This document shows, piece by piece, positions 44,921-55,126 of a DNA stretch of 64,000 bases. The translations under genes were made by a program, and so were the position numbers. This DNA comes from Haloarcula halophila (GTDB taxonomy: Archaea > Halobacteriota > Halobacteria > Halobacteriales > Haloarculaceae), in assembly GCF_029278565.1 (NCBI RefSeq), contig NZ_CP119559.1:2542001-2606000 (forward strand), written 5' to 3'. The notes below the pieces were generated by a model, which worked only from the letters and a program-made list of their open reading frames with translations, was not told the origin of the DNA and did no database searches. Position 1 is the first letter of the stretch. Each line of letters begins with the position of its first letter.

Positions 44921-45667
44921 ATGACTGAAGAGGTCTCCGTACCGGAGAGTCACCCGCGATACGAGTCGCTGCTGACGCGCCACCGCATCGAGGCGGGCGT
45001 CGAGCGCGGTATCACCTCCAAGCAGGGACTCATCGCGGAGGGACGGGGGGAAGCGTTCGACTATCTGCTCGGTGAGGAAACCACCGACAGTGCCGACCGT
45101 GCGGCGCGTGCGGCCGCGGCCTACCTCCTGTCCGCCGAGCACGCGGTCGTCTCCGTCAACGGGAACGCCGCTGCCCTGGTCCCCGAGGAACTGGTCGAGT
45201 TGGCCGACGTGACCGGCGCCGAACTGGAAGTGAACCTGTTCAATCGGACCCGGGAGCGGATCGAAGCGATCGCCGACTACCTCCGCGAACACGGCGCCGA
45301 GGGCGTCAAGGGGCTCGACGCGGACGCCCGTATCCCCGGACTCGATCACGAGCGCGCGAAGGTCGATTCCGACGGGATCTACGACGCCGACGTGGTGCTC
45401 GTCCCGCTGGAGGACGGCGACCGCGCCGAGGCGCTGGGCGAGATGGGGAAGACGGAACTCGTCGTCGATCTGAACCCGCTGAGCCGCTCGCCACAAGTCG
45501 CGACGGTCCCGATCGTCGACAACATCATCCGGGCGATCCCCACTATCACCGAACACGCCCGCGAGTTGGCGGGCGATCCCGCCGCTCAGCAAGCGGCCAT
45601 CGAGACGTTCGACGCCGACGCGGCGCTTGCCGACGCGAAGCGGCGCATCCGGGAGGTGGAGGCATGA
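44921..45667 (+). CDS. 4-phosphopantoate--beta-alanine ligase (phosphopantothenate synthetase)
   Basis: 248 residues: SHPRYESLLTRHRIEAGVERGITSKQGLIAEGRGEAFDYLLGE is the archaeal PPS N-terminus, VSVNGNAAALVPEELVEL follows, and VVDLNPLSRSPQVATVPIVDNI is the nucleotide-binding block. It joins phosphopantoate and beta-alanine to phosphopantothenate for coenzyme A. Its stop overlaps the AAA ATPase start by 4 nt (ATGA). Confidence 0.9.
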   Translation: MTEEVSVPESHPRYESLLTRHRIEAGVERGITSKQGLIAEGRGEAFDYLLGEETTDSADRAARAAAAYLLSAEHAVVSVNGNAAALVPEELVELADVTGAELEVNLFNRTRERIEAIADYLREHGAEGVKGLDADARIPGLDHERAKVDSDGIYDADVVLVPLEDGDRAEALGEMGKTELVVDLNPLSRSPQVATVPIVDNIIRAIPTITEHARELAGDPAAQQAAIETFDADAALADAKRRIREVEA

Positions 45668-48192
45668 GCCTCCCGCCCTCGATCGACATCGACCGAGGTC
45701 TCCCCGACGAGGCGTCGGTCCGGGAGACGCTGGCCGACCGGACGCTGACGAAACTGGGCGACGACGAACGACTCGAACGCCTCCACCGGGTGTTCTACCC
45801 GGCGTTCCGAGTCGAGTACACCTACGAGACCGGCGAGGGGAAACTGTTCGGGACAGAGCGCCGGCACGCGAGCGCGCTGCTGGACGGGCTCTGGGCCGAC
45901 AACGACCGTGCGCTCTCACAGTACGCCGACAGCGCGGAGCACGTGAGCGGACTGTCGACCGACGGCTTCGACTTCGGCACCGATACGCCGTCGCTGGGTC
46001 GATCGGTCCTGTTGCAGTTCCAGGGGACCACCGACGACGCGGCGTCGATCCTCCCCAGTCGGCTCACCGAGTACCGGGAACAGAACGCCGGGACGGCCAA
46101 CGTCTTCCTGCGGAAGCTCCGGGAGGCCTACGGGCTCCCCGGGGATTTCGACCCCGACGGGTTCGAGGGCGTCCAGTCGGTCAAACGGGTCTATCTCCCC
46201 TTCTGGCTGGCGGAGTTTCACGCTCCCCATACCGAGGACGTCGTGATGGTCTCGTTCCGCGATCCCGGTGTCGATACAGACGAACTTCGCCGGCACGCCT
46301 GGCTGGCCGAGTACGTCAGCGCGGACCCGCGTCGGCTGGCGACCTACGGCTACGAGGTCGACCCCGACCGGCTCGAACGTGACATCCGCGAGCGCGTCGA
46401 GGAGGCCGAGGAGGAGCGGCGACCGGACGGGCGAGACCGTCCCGAGAACGAGCCAGACGGCGCTCCGACGATCAACCGCGAGCGCCCGTCCGACGACGAT
46501 ACCGTGGTCCAGCCCGACGGCGTCGAGATGGACGCCGACTCGCTGGTCGATCCCGATCCGGAACGGAGCTTCGCCGACGTCGGCGGGATGAGCGAACTCC
46601 TGGAGACGCTGAACCACAAGGTCACCCGCCCGCTCCAGAACCCCGAGGCGTTCGAGGAATACGGCATCGGCGTCGTCAACGGCGTCCTGTTACACGGGCC
46701 GCCGGGCTGTGGGAAGACCCACGTCGCAGGTGCGCTCGCCGGCGAGATCGACCACAGCTTCGTCGAGGTCACGCCGGCGGACGTGACCAGCAAGTACATG
46801 GGCGAACCCGCGAAGAAGATCGAGGAACTGTTCGAGATCGCGCGGGCCAACGCGCCGTGTGTCCTCTTTATCGACGAGATCGACGGTATCGCCAGTTCCC
46901 GGAGCGGCGAGGGCAACATGAACGCCAGCGAGCAACAGCTCGTCAACCAGCTGCTGACCGAACTGGAGGAGATCGCCGAGGAGGACGTGGTCGTGGTGGC
47001 CGCGACGAACCTCGTCGAGGACGTCGACGACGCGATCCGCCGGTCGGGTCGGTTCGACGAGCGGGTCGAGGTGCCGCCGCCGGACGCCGACGCACGGCGG
47101 CAGATCCTGTCGATCCACCTGGCCGGCCGGCCCACCGCCGACGATCTCTCGCTGGACACTGTCGTCGAGGAGACGGCCGGGTTCGCGGCCAGCGACCTCG
47201 AACTCATCGCCGAGAACGCGGCCCGCGAGGCGTTACGCGAGGACGCCCCGATCCGTACTGACCACCTCATGACCGTCGTCGAGGAGTCCGAGACGAGTAT
47301 CGAAGACTGGGTCGATCCCGAAGACGTCGCCGTCGACGGTGTCGTCCAGCCCGACGGCGTCGACCTGCAGGCCTCCACGCTGGTCGAGACTGATCCCGGC
47401 CGGGACTTCGCCGATGTCGGTGGGATGGACGACCTGAAACAGCGACTGGACGATACCGTCATCGACCCGCTCCAGAACGCCGAGGCCTACGCCGAGTACG
47501 GCATCGACGTGCTCTCCGGGTTGCTCCTCTACGGGCCACCGGGCTGTGGGAAGACTCACCTGGCGGGGGCGCTCGCGGGAGAACTCGATCACAGTTTCGT
47601 CGAGATCACGCCCGCGGACATCGCCAGCAAGTGGATGGGAGAACCGGCACAGAACGTCGCCGAGGTGTTCGAGATCGCGCGGGCTAACGCGCCGTGTGTC
47701 CTCTTCATCGACGAGATCGACGGCATCGCCGGCTCGCGACACGGCTCGATGAACACCAGCGAGCAACAGCTTGTCAACCAACTGCTGACCGAACTGGAGG
47801 GCGCTTCCGAGGACGACGTCGTCGTGGTGGCCGCGACGAACTTCGTCGAGGACATCGACGGTGCGCTTCGTCGGTCGGGCCGGTTCGACGAGCGGGTCGA
47901 AGTGCCCCCGCCCGACGCCGAGGCCCGCCGACAGATCCTGGAGATCCACCTGGAAGACCGGCCGATCACCGAGGGGATCGACTGGGCGCCGATCGTCGAG
48001 CACACCGAGGGGTACGCCGCCAGTGACCTCGAACTTCTCGCGGAGGACGCGGCACGCGAGGCGCTCCGTGACGGTTCGGACCTCGCACAGGAACACTTAG
48101 AGACCGCGGTCTGGGAGACACACTCCAGTATCGAGAACTGGGAGGGCCGGGACCGGTACGCTCAGGCCGACGGGACGACGGCGCTGGACTGA
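45664..48192 (+). CDS. Double AAA ATPase (CDC48-like) with unusual N-terminal domain
   Basis: 842 residues. Residues 1-230 form a domain not resembling the CDC48 N-domain, with aromatic-rich motifs (RVEYTYETGEGKLFGTERRH, VYLPFWLAEFHAPH). Two tandem AAA modules follow: Walker A GPPGCGKTH at about 345 and 624 (Cys instead of the common Thr), Walker B LFIDEIDG, sensor AATN, and Arg-finger RRSGRFDERVEVPPPDA in both. Both pore loops have K-[YW]-MGEPA. It is probably an unfoldase or remodelling ATPase whose N-domain chooses the client. It overlaps the CoA-synthesis gene by 4 nt, implying co-translation. Confidence 0.85.
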   Translation: MSLPPSIDIDRGLPDEASVRETLADRTLTKLGDDERLERLHRVFYPAFRVEYTYETGEGKLFGTERRHASALLDGLWADNDRALSQYADSAEHVSGLSTDGFDFGTDTPSLGRSVLLQFQGTTDDAASILPSRLTEYREQNAGTANVFLRKLREAYGLPGDFDPDGFEGVQSVKRVYLPFWLAEFHAPHTEDVVMVSFRDPGVDTDELRRHAWLAEYVSADPRRLATYGYEVDPDRLERDIRERVEEAEEERRPDGRDRPENEPDGAPTINRERPSDDDTVVQPDGVEMDADSLVDPDPERSFADVGGMSELLETLNHKVTRPLQNPEAFEEYGIGVVNGVLLHGPPGCGKTHVAGALAGEIDHSFVEVTPADVTSKYMGEPAKKIEELFEIARANAPCVLFIDEIDGIASSRSGEGNMNASEQQLVNQLLTELEEIAEEDVVVVAATNLVEDVDDAIRRSGRFDERVEVPPPDADARRQILSIHLAGRPTADDLSLDTVVEETAGFAASDLELIAENAAREALREDAPIRTDHLMTVVEESETSIEDWVDPEDVAVDGVVQPDGVDLQASTLVETDPGRDFADVGGMDDLKQRLDDTVIDPLQNAEAYAEYGIDVLSGLLLYGPPGCGKTHLAGALAGELDHSFVEITPADIASKWMGEPAQNVAEVFEIARANAPCVLFIDEIDGIAGSRHGSMNTSEQQLVNQLLTELEGASEDDVVVVAATNFVEDIDGALRRSGRFDERVEVPPPDAEARRQILEIHLEDRPITEGIDWAPIVEHTEGYAASDLELLAEDAAREALRDGSDLAQEHLETAVWETHSSIENWEGRDRYAQADGTTALD

Positions 48193-48234
48193 CCGGCGGG
48201 ACCTTCTTGCGACTCGGGCACCTACGACCGGCGA

Positions 48235-49023
48235 ATGCCCGTCTATCCTTCGGTCCGCGATCACGGTGTCGAGCTGTGCGAGCGGGCCGGCTACGAGATC
48301 GAGCCGACCGACGACCGACGGCGGCCGCCCGTGGTCGCGGCACCCACGCGGGACGCCGTCGGGCTCGTCGACCCCGAGGACCCGCGGCCGGTCGCCGTCG
48401 AACCGCTTACAGAGGCCGATGTCGGTCCGGCCGGACTGGTCCCGCGCTTTGCCGACGCAGTCCGGGAGGGCCGTGACTGTCTGTTCGTGGTTCCCTCGAC
48501 GGAATCGACCGGGACGACGCTCACACAGGTCGTCGCGACGGTGCTCGGCGAACCGGCCTGTGTCGCCGACGACGGGCCGGACGGCCGGCACTTCTACAAG
48601 GGGCCGGATAGAGTCCCGCTCTCGGACGGGAGCTACGCCTGTGCCCGAGCGGCGACGGCCGACCTCCAGTGGCGGGAGGTGCCGGTCGGCGAGGAGCGGC
48701 CGCGACTGGAACTGGGCGTCGGTACCGAAGTCGTCGCCGTCTTCGAGAGTATCGACGACCTGGCGGCCCCGCCGCGTCACGCCTTTCAACATGCCTACCG
48801 GCGGGCCGACGACGGCCGCTTCGAGGTCACTGCACAGGGTGAGGTGGTCGAGCGGTTTTCCGGCCCGACCGCGATGCGACACGAGGGGTACGCACCGGTC
48901 CCGATGCCGCTCGTCCCGGAACACCTGTTCCCCGAGGCGGCCGACCTGGGACGGTGGGCGGTCTGTCAGCCCGACGGCGGACAGCAGGTCTTGACCGCTG
49001 CCGGACTGCACGCCTGGTCGTAA
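48235..49023 (+). CDS. Uncharacterised protein after the AAA ATPase (262 aa)
   Basis: 262 residues (MPVYPSVRDHGVELCERAGYEIEP). No domain recognised. Visible features are a VVPSTESTGTTLTQVVATVLGEPACV strand-helix unit, a Tyr/Lys-containing loop GRHFYKGPDRVPLSDGSYACAR, and a beta-rich C-terminal half (RFEVTAQGEVVERFSGP). It starts 42 bp after the ATPase stop and may belong to the same unit. Confidence 0.6.
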   Translation: MPVYPSVRDHGVELCERAGYEIEPTDDRRRPPVVAAPTRDAVGLVDPEDPRPVAVEPLTEADVGPAGLVPRFADAVREGRDCLFVVPSTESTGTTLTQVVATVLGEPACVADDGPDGRHFYKGPDRVPLSDGSYACARAATADLQWREVPVGEERPRLELGVGTEVVAVFESIDDLAAPPRHAFQHAYRRADDGRFEVTAQGEVVERFSGPTAMRHEGYAPVPMPLVPEHLFPEAADLGRWAVCQPDGGQQVLTAAGLHAWS

Positions 49024-50034
<1,011 letters not shown>

Positions 50035-50173
50035 CCACTTTCTACAGACGGGGGTTCCTCGGGCCTGCGGCCCTGCGGGAACCCCCGTCTGCAAAAACTC
50101 GGGTAAAAACTGCTTGATCTCACGCCTTCGGCGTTCGGTCGAGTGAAACGCGGCGCGAAGCGCCGCGTATGCT
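50035..50173 (+). repeat. Modular triple-hairpin intergenic element, copy 2
   Basis: Directly after the thi4 stop: CCAC, a stem-loop with 13-bp perfect arms (CAGACGGGGGTTC at 50045-50057, complement 50079-50091), an A-rich 23-nt core (50091-50113) beginning GCAAAAAC and ending AAAAACTGC, a stem-loop ACGCC-TTC-GGCGT (50122-50134), and CGCGGCGC-GAA-GCGCCGCG (50149-50167), ending TATGCT. Module order and core match copy 1 at 23337-23456; the stems differ in sequence but keep pairing. Confidence 0.72.
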
Positions 50174-50525
50174 GACGGTGACCGCGGCCGCCCTGCTCCA
50201 CACCGTAGCCGCCCCACCCAGTACCGCACCGCCCACACCCTTCCCAGGAGGGTCGCTCGCTCGTCGCTCACCGTATCAACTATCTGCCTGGGGGAGGCAC
50301 AGTTTCCGCTCGGGAGTTAGCGGAACAACCGTAGAGAAGTTGTCTAAATACGTATTTCAATGGGTGTGCGTGGGAGACACAGAGCCGGTGTTCGCGGCGT
50401 GAACTGCCACTCCTCGAAGCGATACCACAGGAGTTAAATGACTTTCGACCGAAGCCAGGCTTACCGATTGCCTCCGGGTTTCTTTAGGCCTGTCCCTGCC
50501 CGGTGAGCACCCGCCTTCGCATCCA
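50174..50525. other. Intergenic, 352 bp, upstream of tfb
   Basis: No supported gene; a 77-codon frame starting inside the repeat element has no family character. A palindrome AAATACGTATTT (50346-50357) and an AT-rich ggagttaaatgac near 50430-50442 are visible and could belong to control of tfb. Confidence 0.5.
50346..50357. promoter_or_regulatory. 12-bp palindrome AAATACGTATTT upstream of tfb
   Basis: A perfect palindrome in a GC-rich genome, about 170 bp before the tfb ATG. It may be an operator or a distant promoter element; no supporting second copy was found. Confidence 0.25.
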
Positions 50526-51488
50526 ATGAGCGAACACACACGTACGCGACGACAGACGGACGAACAGACCGAGGAGTCTGCCTCGACAGAGACGGCCTGC
50601 CCGGAGTGTAGCGGCACGCTCGTCATGGACGACGAACACGGCGAGACAGTCTGCCAGGACTGTGGCCTGGTCGTCGAGACCGACGAGATCGACCGTGGCC
50701 CGGAGTGGCGTGCCTTCGACGCCAGCGAGAAAGACGAGAAGTCCCGCGTCGGTGCGCCGACGACGAACATGATGCACGACAAGGGGCTCTCGACGAACAT
50801 CGACTGGCGCGACAAGGACGCCTACGGCAACTCCCTGTCGGGCAAACAGCGCCAGAAGATGCAGCGGCTCCGCAAGTGGAACGAGCGGTTCCGGACACGG
50901 GACTCCAAGGAACGCAACCTCAAGCAGGCGCTGGGCGAGATCGATCGGATGGCCTCCGCACTTGGCCTGCCCGAGAACGTCCGCGAGACCGCCAGTGTGA
51001 TCTACCGGCGTGCGCTGGACGAGAACCTCCTGCCCGGTCGTTCCATCGAGGGCGTCTCGACGTCTTCGGTGTACGCCGCGGCCCGCCAGGCAGGCGTCCC
51101 GCGGTCGCTGGACGAGATCACGGAGGTCTCCCGCGTCGAGAAAAGCGAGATCGCCCGCACCTATCGCTACGTCGTCCGGGAACTCGGGCTCGAAGTCGCG
51201 CCGGCCGACCCCGAGAGCTACGTTCCCCGGTTCGCTTCCTCGCTGGAACTCTCCGACGAGGCCGAACACCGCGCCCGTCAGTTGCTCCAGAACGCCAAAG
51301 AACAGGGCGTCCACTCCGGGAAATCGCCCGTCGGTCTCGCGGCGGCGGCTGTCTACGCCGCTGCCCTGCTGACCAACGAGAAGACTACCCAGGCGGCCGT
51401 CAGCGAAGTCGCGGACATCTCCGAGGTCACGATCCGCAACCGGTACCACGAACTGCTCGAAGCCGAGCAGGACCTTCCGGTCGCGTAA
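50526..51488 (+). CDS. tfb: Transcription initiation factor IIB (TFB)
   Basis: 320 residues: zinc ribbon C25-x2-C28 ... C43-x2-C46, B-finger/linker (RGPEWRAFDASEKDEKSRVG), and two cyclin repeats (RNLKQALGEIDRMASALGLPEN..., EHRARQLLQNAKEQGVHSGKSPVGLAAAAVYAA). It recruits RNA polymerase to TBP-bound promoters. Haloarchaea have several TFBs; this cannot be ranked within them. N-terminal tail rich in Thr/Glu is variable in the family. Confidence 0.95.
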   Translation: MSEHTRTRRQTDEQTEESASTETACPECSGTLVMDDEHGETVCQDCGLVVETDEIDRGPEWRAFDASEKDEKSRVGAPTTNMMHDKGLSTNIDWRDKDAYGNSLSGKQRQKMQRLRKWNERFRTRDSKERNLKQALGEIDRMASALGLPENVRETASVIYRRALDENLLPGRSIEGVSTSSVYAAARQAGVPRSLDEITEVSRVEKSEIARTYRYVVRELGLEVAPADPESYVPRFASSLELSDEAEHRARQLLQNAKEQGVHSGKSPVGLAAAAVYAAALLTNEKTTQAAVSEVADISEVTIRNRYHELLEAEQDLPVA

Positions 51489-51565
51489 CCGGACCGCTGT
51501 GGCGGAAAATCACCGCTGATAACTGCGGAGGTACGTTTAATCCGCTGGCTCTCGGCCGATGAGCT

Positions 51566-52450
51566 ATGGCCTCTGATATCGGCAGCACCGGTACGGACAG
51601 TGTCGGTGATATCACCGGCGAGAACATCGGGACCGCGATCGACGAACTGCTTCGCGTCTCCGAGAACGTCTCGTCCAGTTCCCAGGAGATCAGCGATCTC
51701 GCCGACCAGCAATCCGAGAACATGCGTGAAGTCGCTGGCGAGGTATCGAACCTGTCGGCGACCGTCGAGGAAGTCGCTTCCAGTGCGAGCCAGGTCCGGC
51801 AAGTCAGCGACGACGCCCGCGAACTCGCTGCGGAGGGACGTGAAGTCGCCGACGACGCTATCGGCGCGATGGAAGCCGTCGACGAGGCCAACACCGACGT
51901 CTCAAAGGACGTCGAACAGCTCCAGGAGCGCATCGACGAGATCGACGAGATCGTCGAGGTGATCAACGACATCGCCGACCAGACGAACATGCTGGCGCTG
52001 AACGCTTCGATCGAGGCCGCCCGGGCCGGGGAGGCCGGCGAGGGCTTCGCCGTCGTCGCCGACGAGGTCAAATCGCTGGCCGAGGAGTCCCAGCAGAACG
52101 CGACCGAGATCGAACAGCTCGTCGCCAACATCAAATCGGACACGGAGGAGACCGTCGACAGCATCGAACACGCCAACGAACAGGTCGAGTCCGGCATCGA
52201 GCAGGTCAGTCGGACCGTCGAGATCCTCCGGGAGATCGACGAGTCCGTCGAGGAGGCTGCCCGCGGTGCCGAGGAGGTCGCCTCCGCGACGGACGAACAG
52301 GCCGCCTCGACCGAGGAGGTCGCCAGCATGGTCGACATGACCGCCGACAACGCCGAGGAAGTCGCCGAGCAGATCGAACAGATCGCCGCGGCCAACGAGC
52401 AACAGACCGCCAAGATCACCGAACTCAAGAACGCCGTCGGCGACCGCTAA
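51566..52450 (+). CDS. Soluble methyl-accepting chemotaxis signalling-domain protein
   Basis: 294 residues of almost entirely coiled coil, with the conserved hairpin tip [45 protein letters not shown] at about residues 130-175 that contacts CheA/CheW. There are Glu/Gln pairs typical of methylation helices on both sides. No transmembrane helix, HAMP or sensor domain is visible, so it is a cytosolic transducer that must sense through a partner or act as a scaffold. No che genes are nearby. ATG 51566 lies 77 bp after tfb. Confidence 0.85.
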   Translation: MASDIGSTGTDSVGDITGENIGTAIDELLRVSENVSSSSQEISDLADQQSENMREVAGEVSNLSATVEEVASSASQVRQVSDDARELAAEGREVADDAIGAMEAVDEANTDVSKDVEQLQERIDEIDEIVEVINDIADQTNMLALNASIEAARAGEAGEGFAVVADEVKSLAEESQQNATEIEQLVANIKSDTEETVDSIEHANEQVESGIEQVSRTVEILREIDESVEEAARGAEEVASATDEQAASTEEVASMVDMTADNAEEVAEQIEQIAAANEQQTAKITELKNAVGDR

Positions 52451-52487
52451 CCACAAGACACGAGTCACCCCACCTTCTCGGGCCGGT

Positions 52488-53534
52488 ATGGAGACGACAC
52501 ACCGGGTCGTCACCGGTGACGCACGCGAGATCCCGCTGCCCGACGACAGCGTCGAACTCGTCGTCACGTCCCCGCCGTACCCGATGATCGAGATGTGGGA
52601 CGACATCTTCGGGGAGCTGGACCCGGCTATCGCCGACGCGCTGTCGGCCGGGGACGGCGACCGAGCCTTCGAGTTGATGCACGATGTCCTCGAGGAGGTC
52701 TGGGCGGAAGTCGCCCGCGTCCTCGCTCCCGGGGGGATCGCCTGTCTCAACGTCGGCGACGCGACCCGCTCGCTGGACGACGGCTTTCGATCGTATCCCA
52801 ACGGTGCCGAGGTGACCGCCCGCGTCACCGATCACGGGCTGCGGGCGCTGCCGGATATCCTCTGGCGGAAACCGACGAACAGCGGCGCGAAGTTCATGGG
52901 ATCGGGGATGGTCCCACCGAACGCCTATCCGACGCTCGAACACGAGCAGATCCTCGTGTTCCGCAACGGCGAGCGCCGCCGCCTCGAACCGGGGTCGACC
53001 CGTCGCTACGAGAGCGCGTACTTCTGGGAGGAGCGCAACGAGTGGTTCTCGGACCTCTGGGAGCTTCGCGGTGAGCCACAGGACCTCCAGGAGGGGCTGC
53101 GGGATCGATCCGGCGCGTTCCCGTTAGTCGTCCCGTACCGACTGATCTCGATGTTTTCCGTCTACGGCGACACCGTGCTCGACCCGTTCGTGGGGACCGG
53201 CACGACGACGCTGGCGGCGATGGTTACTGCCCGTGACTCGGTCGGGATCGACCGCGACCCGGAGTTGCTTTCGGCGCTCGACGGTCGGGTCGGGACAGCG
53301 CCGGCCCGCTCCCGTGAGATCGGCCGCGAGCGGCTGGACGACCACCGCGAGTGGGTCCACCGACGGCGGGACGACGGTAACGAGCCCGGTTACACCGCCG
53401 AGTTCTACGACTTCCCGGTCAACACGAAACAGGAGCGTCAGATACGGTTCTACGCCGCCGATACCGTCGAGGGAACCGACGACGGATACCGTGTTACACA
53501 CGCCCCGATCGAGTGGGAGTCCGACGCTTTTTGA
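52488..53534 (+). CDS. zim: Class-beta N4-cytosine/N6-adenine DNA methyltransferase, probable CTAG methylase Zim
   Basis: 348 residues. Catalytic motif IV TSPPYP at residues 27-32 precedes the SAM-binding motif DPFVGTGTT at about 232-240, the permuted class-beta order; SPPY (rather than DPPY) favours m4C. There is no neighbouring endonuclease, so it is an orphan. The order of this gene followed within a few kb by aroB', aroA' and trpABC resembles, from memory, the Haloferax volcanii HVO_0794-HVO_0787 region where Zim methylates CTAG. Specificity is inferred from that synteny. Confidence 0.75.
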   Translation: METTHRVVTGDAREIPLPDDSVELVVTSPPYPMIEMWDDIFGELDPAIADALSAGDGDRAFELMHDVLEEVWAEVARVLAPGGIACLNVGDATRSLDDGFRSYPNGAEVTARVTDHGLRALPDILWRKPTNSGAKFMGSGMVPPNAYPTLEHEQILVFRNGERRRLEPGSTRRYESAYFWEERNEWFSDLWELRGEPQDLQEGLRDRSGAFPLVVPYRLISMFSVYGDTVLDPFVGTGTTTLAAMVTARDSVGIDRDPELLSALDGRVGTAPARSREIGRERLDDHREWVHRRRDDGNEPGYTAEFYDFPVNTKQERQIRFYAADTVEGTDDGYRVTHAPIEWESDAF

Positions 53535-53556
53535 CAGACTCGGCCGAACCACGGGT

Positions 53557-54246
53557 ATGAACTTCGAGTCGTTCACGTTGCTCGCTGCGACCGACGACCT
53601 GACTGTCGAGCCCGACGCCCGCGAACACGCCGACGGCGTCGAACTCCGGATGGACTTCGCGGACGAGCCACTCGCACAGCTCGATGCCTACGAAGGGAGT
53701 CTCCCGGTTCTCGTGACGAACCGTGTCGAGTGGGAAGGCGGTGAGGCAGCCGACACGGCCGGCAGGCTCGACACGCTCGAAGCGGCGCTCGAACACGAGG
53801 CTGTCTCGGCTGTCGATCTCGAACTGGCAGCGCTCGCCGGGGCGGGGGAGTACGACGCGGGACGGGTCGCGGACGCCGCCCGTGATCGCGGTGCGTCGGT
53901 CGTCGTTTCCACCCACGACTTCGAGTCGACGCCGGCACGGAAAGAGATCGCCGACCGGCTCCGACGGGCCTGTGAGTACGGCGACGTGGGGAAGCTGGCA
54001 TCGACTGCCCACTCGCCCGACGACGTGCTGGCGATACTGGGTGCGACCAGAGAACTCACGGTCGCCGGCGAGTCGGTGGCGACGATGTGTATGGGCGCGG
54101 CCGGCCGTCATTCCCGAGCCGTCGCGCCGCTGTATGGTTCACGGATCGGGTACGCACCGGTCGACCCCGCGGACGCGACCGCGCCCGGGCAGTACGACCT
54201 GGCGACGCTACGCTCACTGATCGCCCAACTCCGGAACGATCAGTGA
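53557..54246 (+). CDS. aroD: 3-dehydroquinate dehydratase, type I
   Basis: 229 residues of TIM-barrel type I dehydroquinase (MNFESFTLLAATDDL). SVVVSTHDFESTPA carries the catalytic His and GDVGKLAST the Schiff-base Lys. It removes water from dehydroquinate in the shikimate pathway, next to aroB' (3-dehydroquinate synthase II) at 56405. The ATG is 22 bp after the methyltransferase stop, so the two are probably co-transcribed. Confidence 0.88.
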   Translation: MNFESFTLLAATDDLTVEPDAREHADGVELRMDFADEPLAQLDAYEGSLPVLVTNRVEWEGGEAADTAGRLDTLEAALEHEAVSAVDLELAALAGAGEYDAGRVADAARDRGASVVVSTHDFESTPARKEIADRLRRACEYGDVGKLASTAHSPDDVLAILGATRELTVAGESVATMCMGAAGRHSRAVAPLYGSRIGYAPVDPADATAPGQYDLATLRSLIAQLRNDQ

Positions 54247-54261
54247 CCCCTCGACCGATTC

Positions 54262-54597
54262 TCAGGCGTTGTACGCCGCTATGACGGCCATCACGTCATC
54301 GGCAGTCACGGTTTGCCCGCCGATTCGCTCCTGGTTGTCGTAGGCCGTGATGGCCGCAAGAACTTCCGACCGCTGGATGCCGGGCGTCCCGTTCGTATCG
54401 AACCGACCGACCTGGGACTGTGTCGTGCCGCCGTACCGACCCGCACCGTACCCACCGGTCCCGAACCCGGTGGGGGTGGACTCGGTCGTAGCTGCCGCGG
54501 TCGGTTTCACACCTGCGGCCACCAGCCCCCCGAGTACGCTCGCTCCCTGTAATACGCGTCGGCGTGCGTAGGTCCGTGGTGTGTCGGCGTCGGTCAT
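54262..54597 (-). CDS. Tat-exported small protein with dockerin-like repeat
   Basis: 111 residues. TYARRRVLQGASVLGGLVAAGV is a twin-arginine signal. After a Gly/Thr/Tyr linker (TGGYGAGRYGG), the C-terminal 45 residues (FDTNGTPGIQRSEVLAAITAYD...TVTADDVMAVIAAYNA) resemble paired EF-hand/dockerin-type calcium loops, a common C-terminal module in haloarchaeal exported proteins. No catalytic part is present, so it may be a small docking or binding protein. Confidence 0.65.
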   Translation of the reverse strand: MTDADTPRTYARRRVLQGASVLGGLVAAGVKPTAAATTESTPTGFGTGGYGAGRYGGTTQSQVGRFDTNGTPGIQRSEVLAAITAYDNQERIGGQTVTADDVMAVIAAYNA

Positions 54598-54702
54598 AGC
54601 AACTGGTAGCGTATGGGATGTCTATAAGCTGTCGCCGACCGCAGGACCAGCCGGTTCTTGCCTTCGGAAGATATAGGGGCGTGGCTGTCGGACATCGGAG
54701 AT

Positions 54703-55125
54703 ATGACCGATACGGGACGCAAGCGGCCCTGGCTGGCGGTCCTCCTGGCGCTCGTCTACCCGGGGCTGGGTCACATCTACCTTCGGGAGTGGGTGCGTGC
54801 CGTTCTGTGGTTCGGACTCGTGTTCAGCACCACGACGCTGCTGTTGGGTGAGAGCGACCTTCCGACGGAGCTGTCCGTCGATGCCCTCCTCGCTGCCTCC
54901 CGTGGGCTCCCGCTGGAGGCGTCGCTCGCACTGCTGGCGATTACCGTTCTCAGCATGGCCGACGCCTACTGGATGGCGACACAGAGCCAACACGAAGGGG
55001 CTGTCGCCGACGGGTTGACCTGTCCAAACTGCGGGAAGGAACTCGACGAGGATATCGACTTCTGCCACTGGTGTACGACCGAGCTGTCGGCCGCCGAGGA
55101 CGCCGGCGCGGACTCGACCCAGTGA
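54703..55125 (+). CDS. Zinc-ribbon membrane protein (DUF7575-like)
   Basis: 140 residues: basic N-terminus (TGRKRPWLAVLLALVYPGLGHIYL, the TM2-like motif YPGLGHIYL), two further hydrophobic segments, and a C-terminal zinc ribbon CPNC ... CHWC. Such TM2-type plus ribbon proteins are common in haloarchaea and of unknown function. The MFS gene begins 1 nt after its stop. Confidence 0.75.
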   Translation: MTDTGRKRPWLAVLLALVYPGLGHIYLREWVRAVLWFGLVFSTTTLLLGESDLPTELSVDALLAASRGLPLEASLALLAITVLSMADAYWMATQSQHEGAVADGLTCPNCGKELDEDIDFCHWCTTELSAAEDAGADSTQ

Positions 55126-55126
55126 C

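Noticed and set aside
50169-50402. 77-codon frame after thi4
   Set aside because: It starts within the last hairpin of the repeat element and has no family character.
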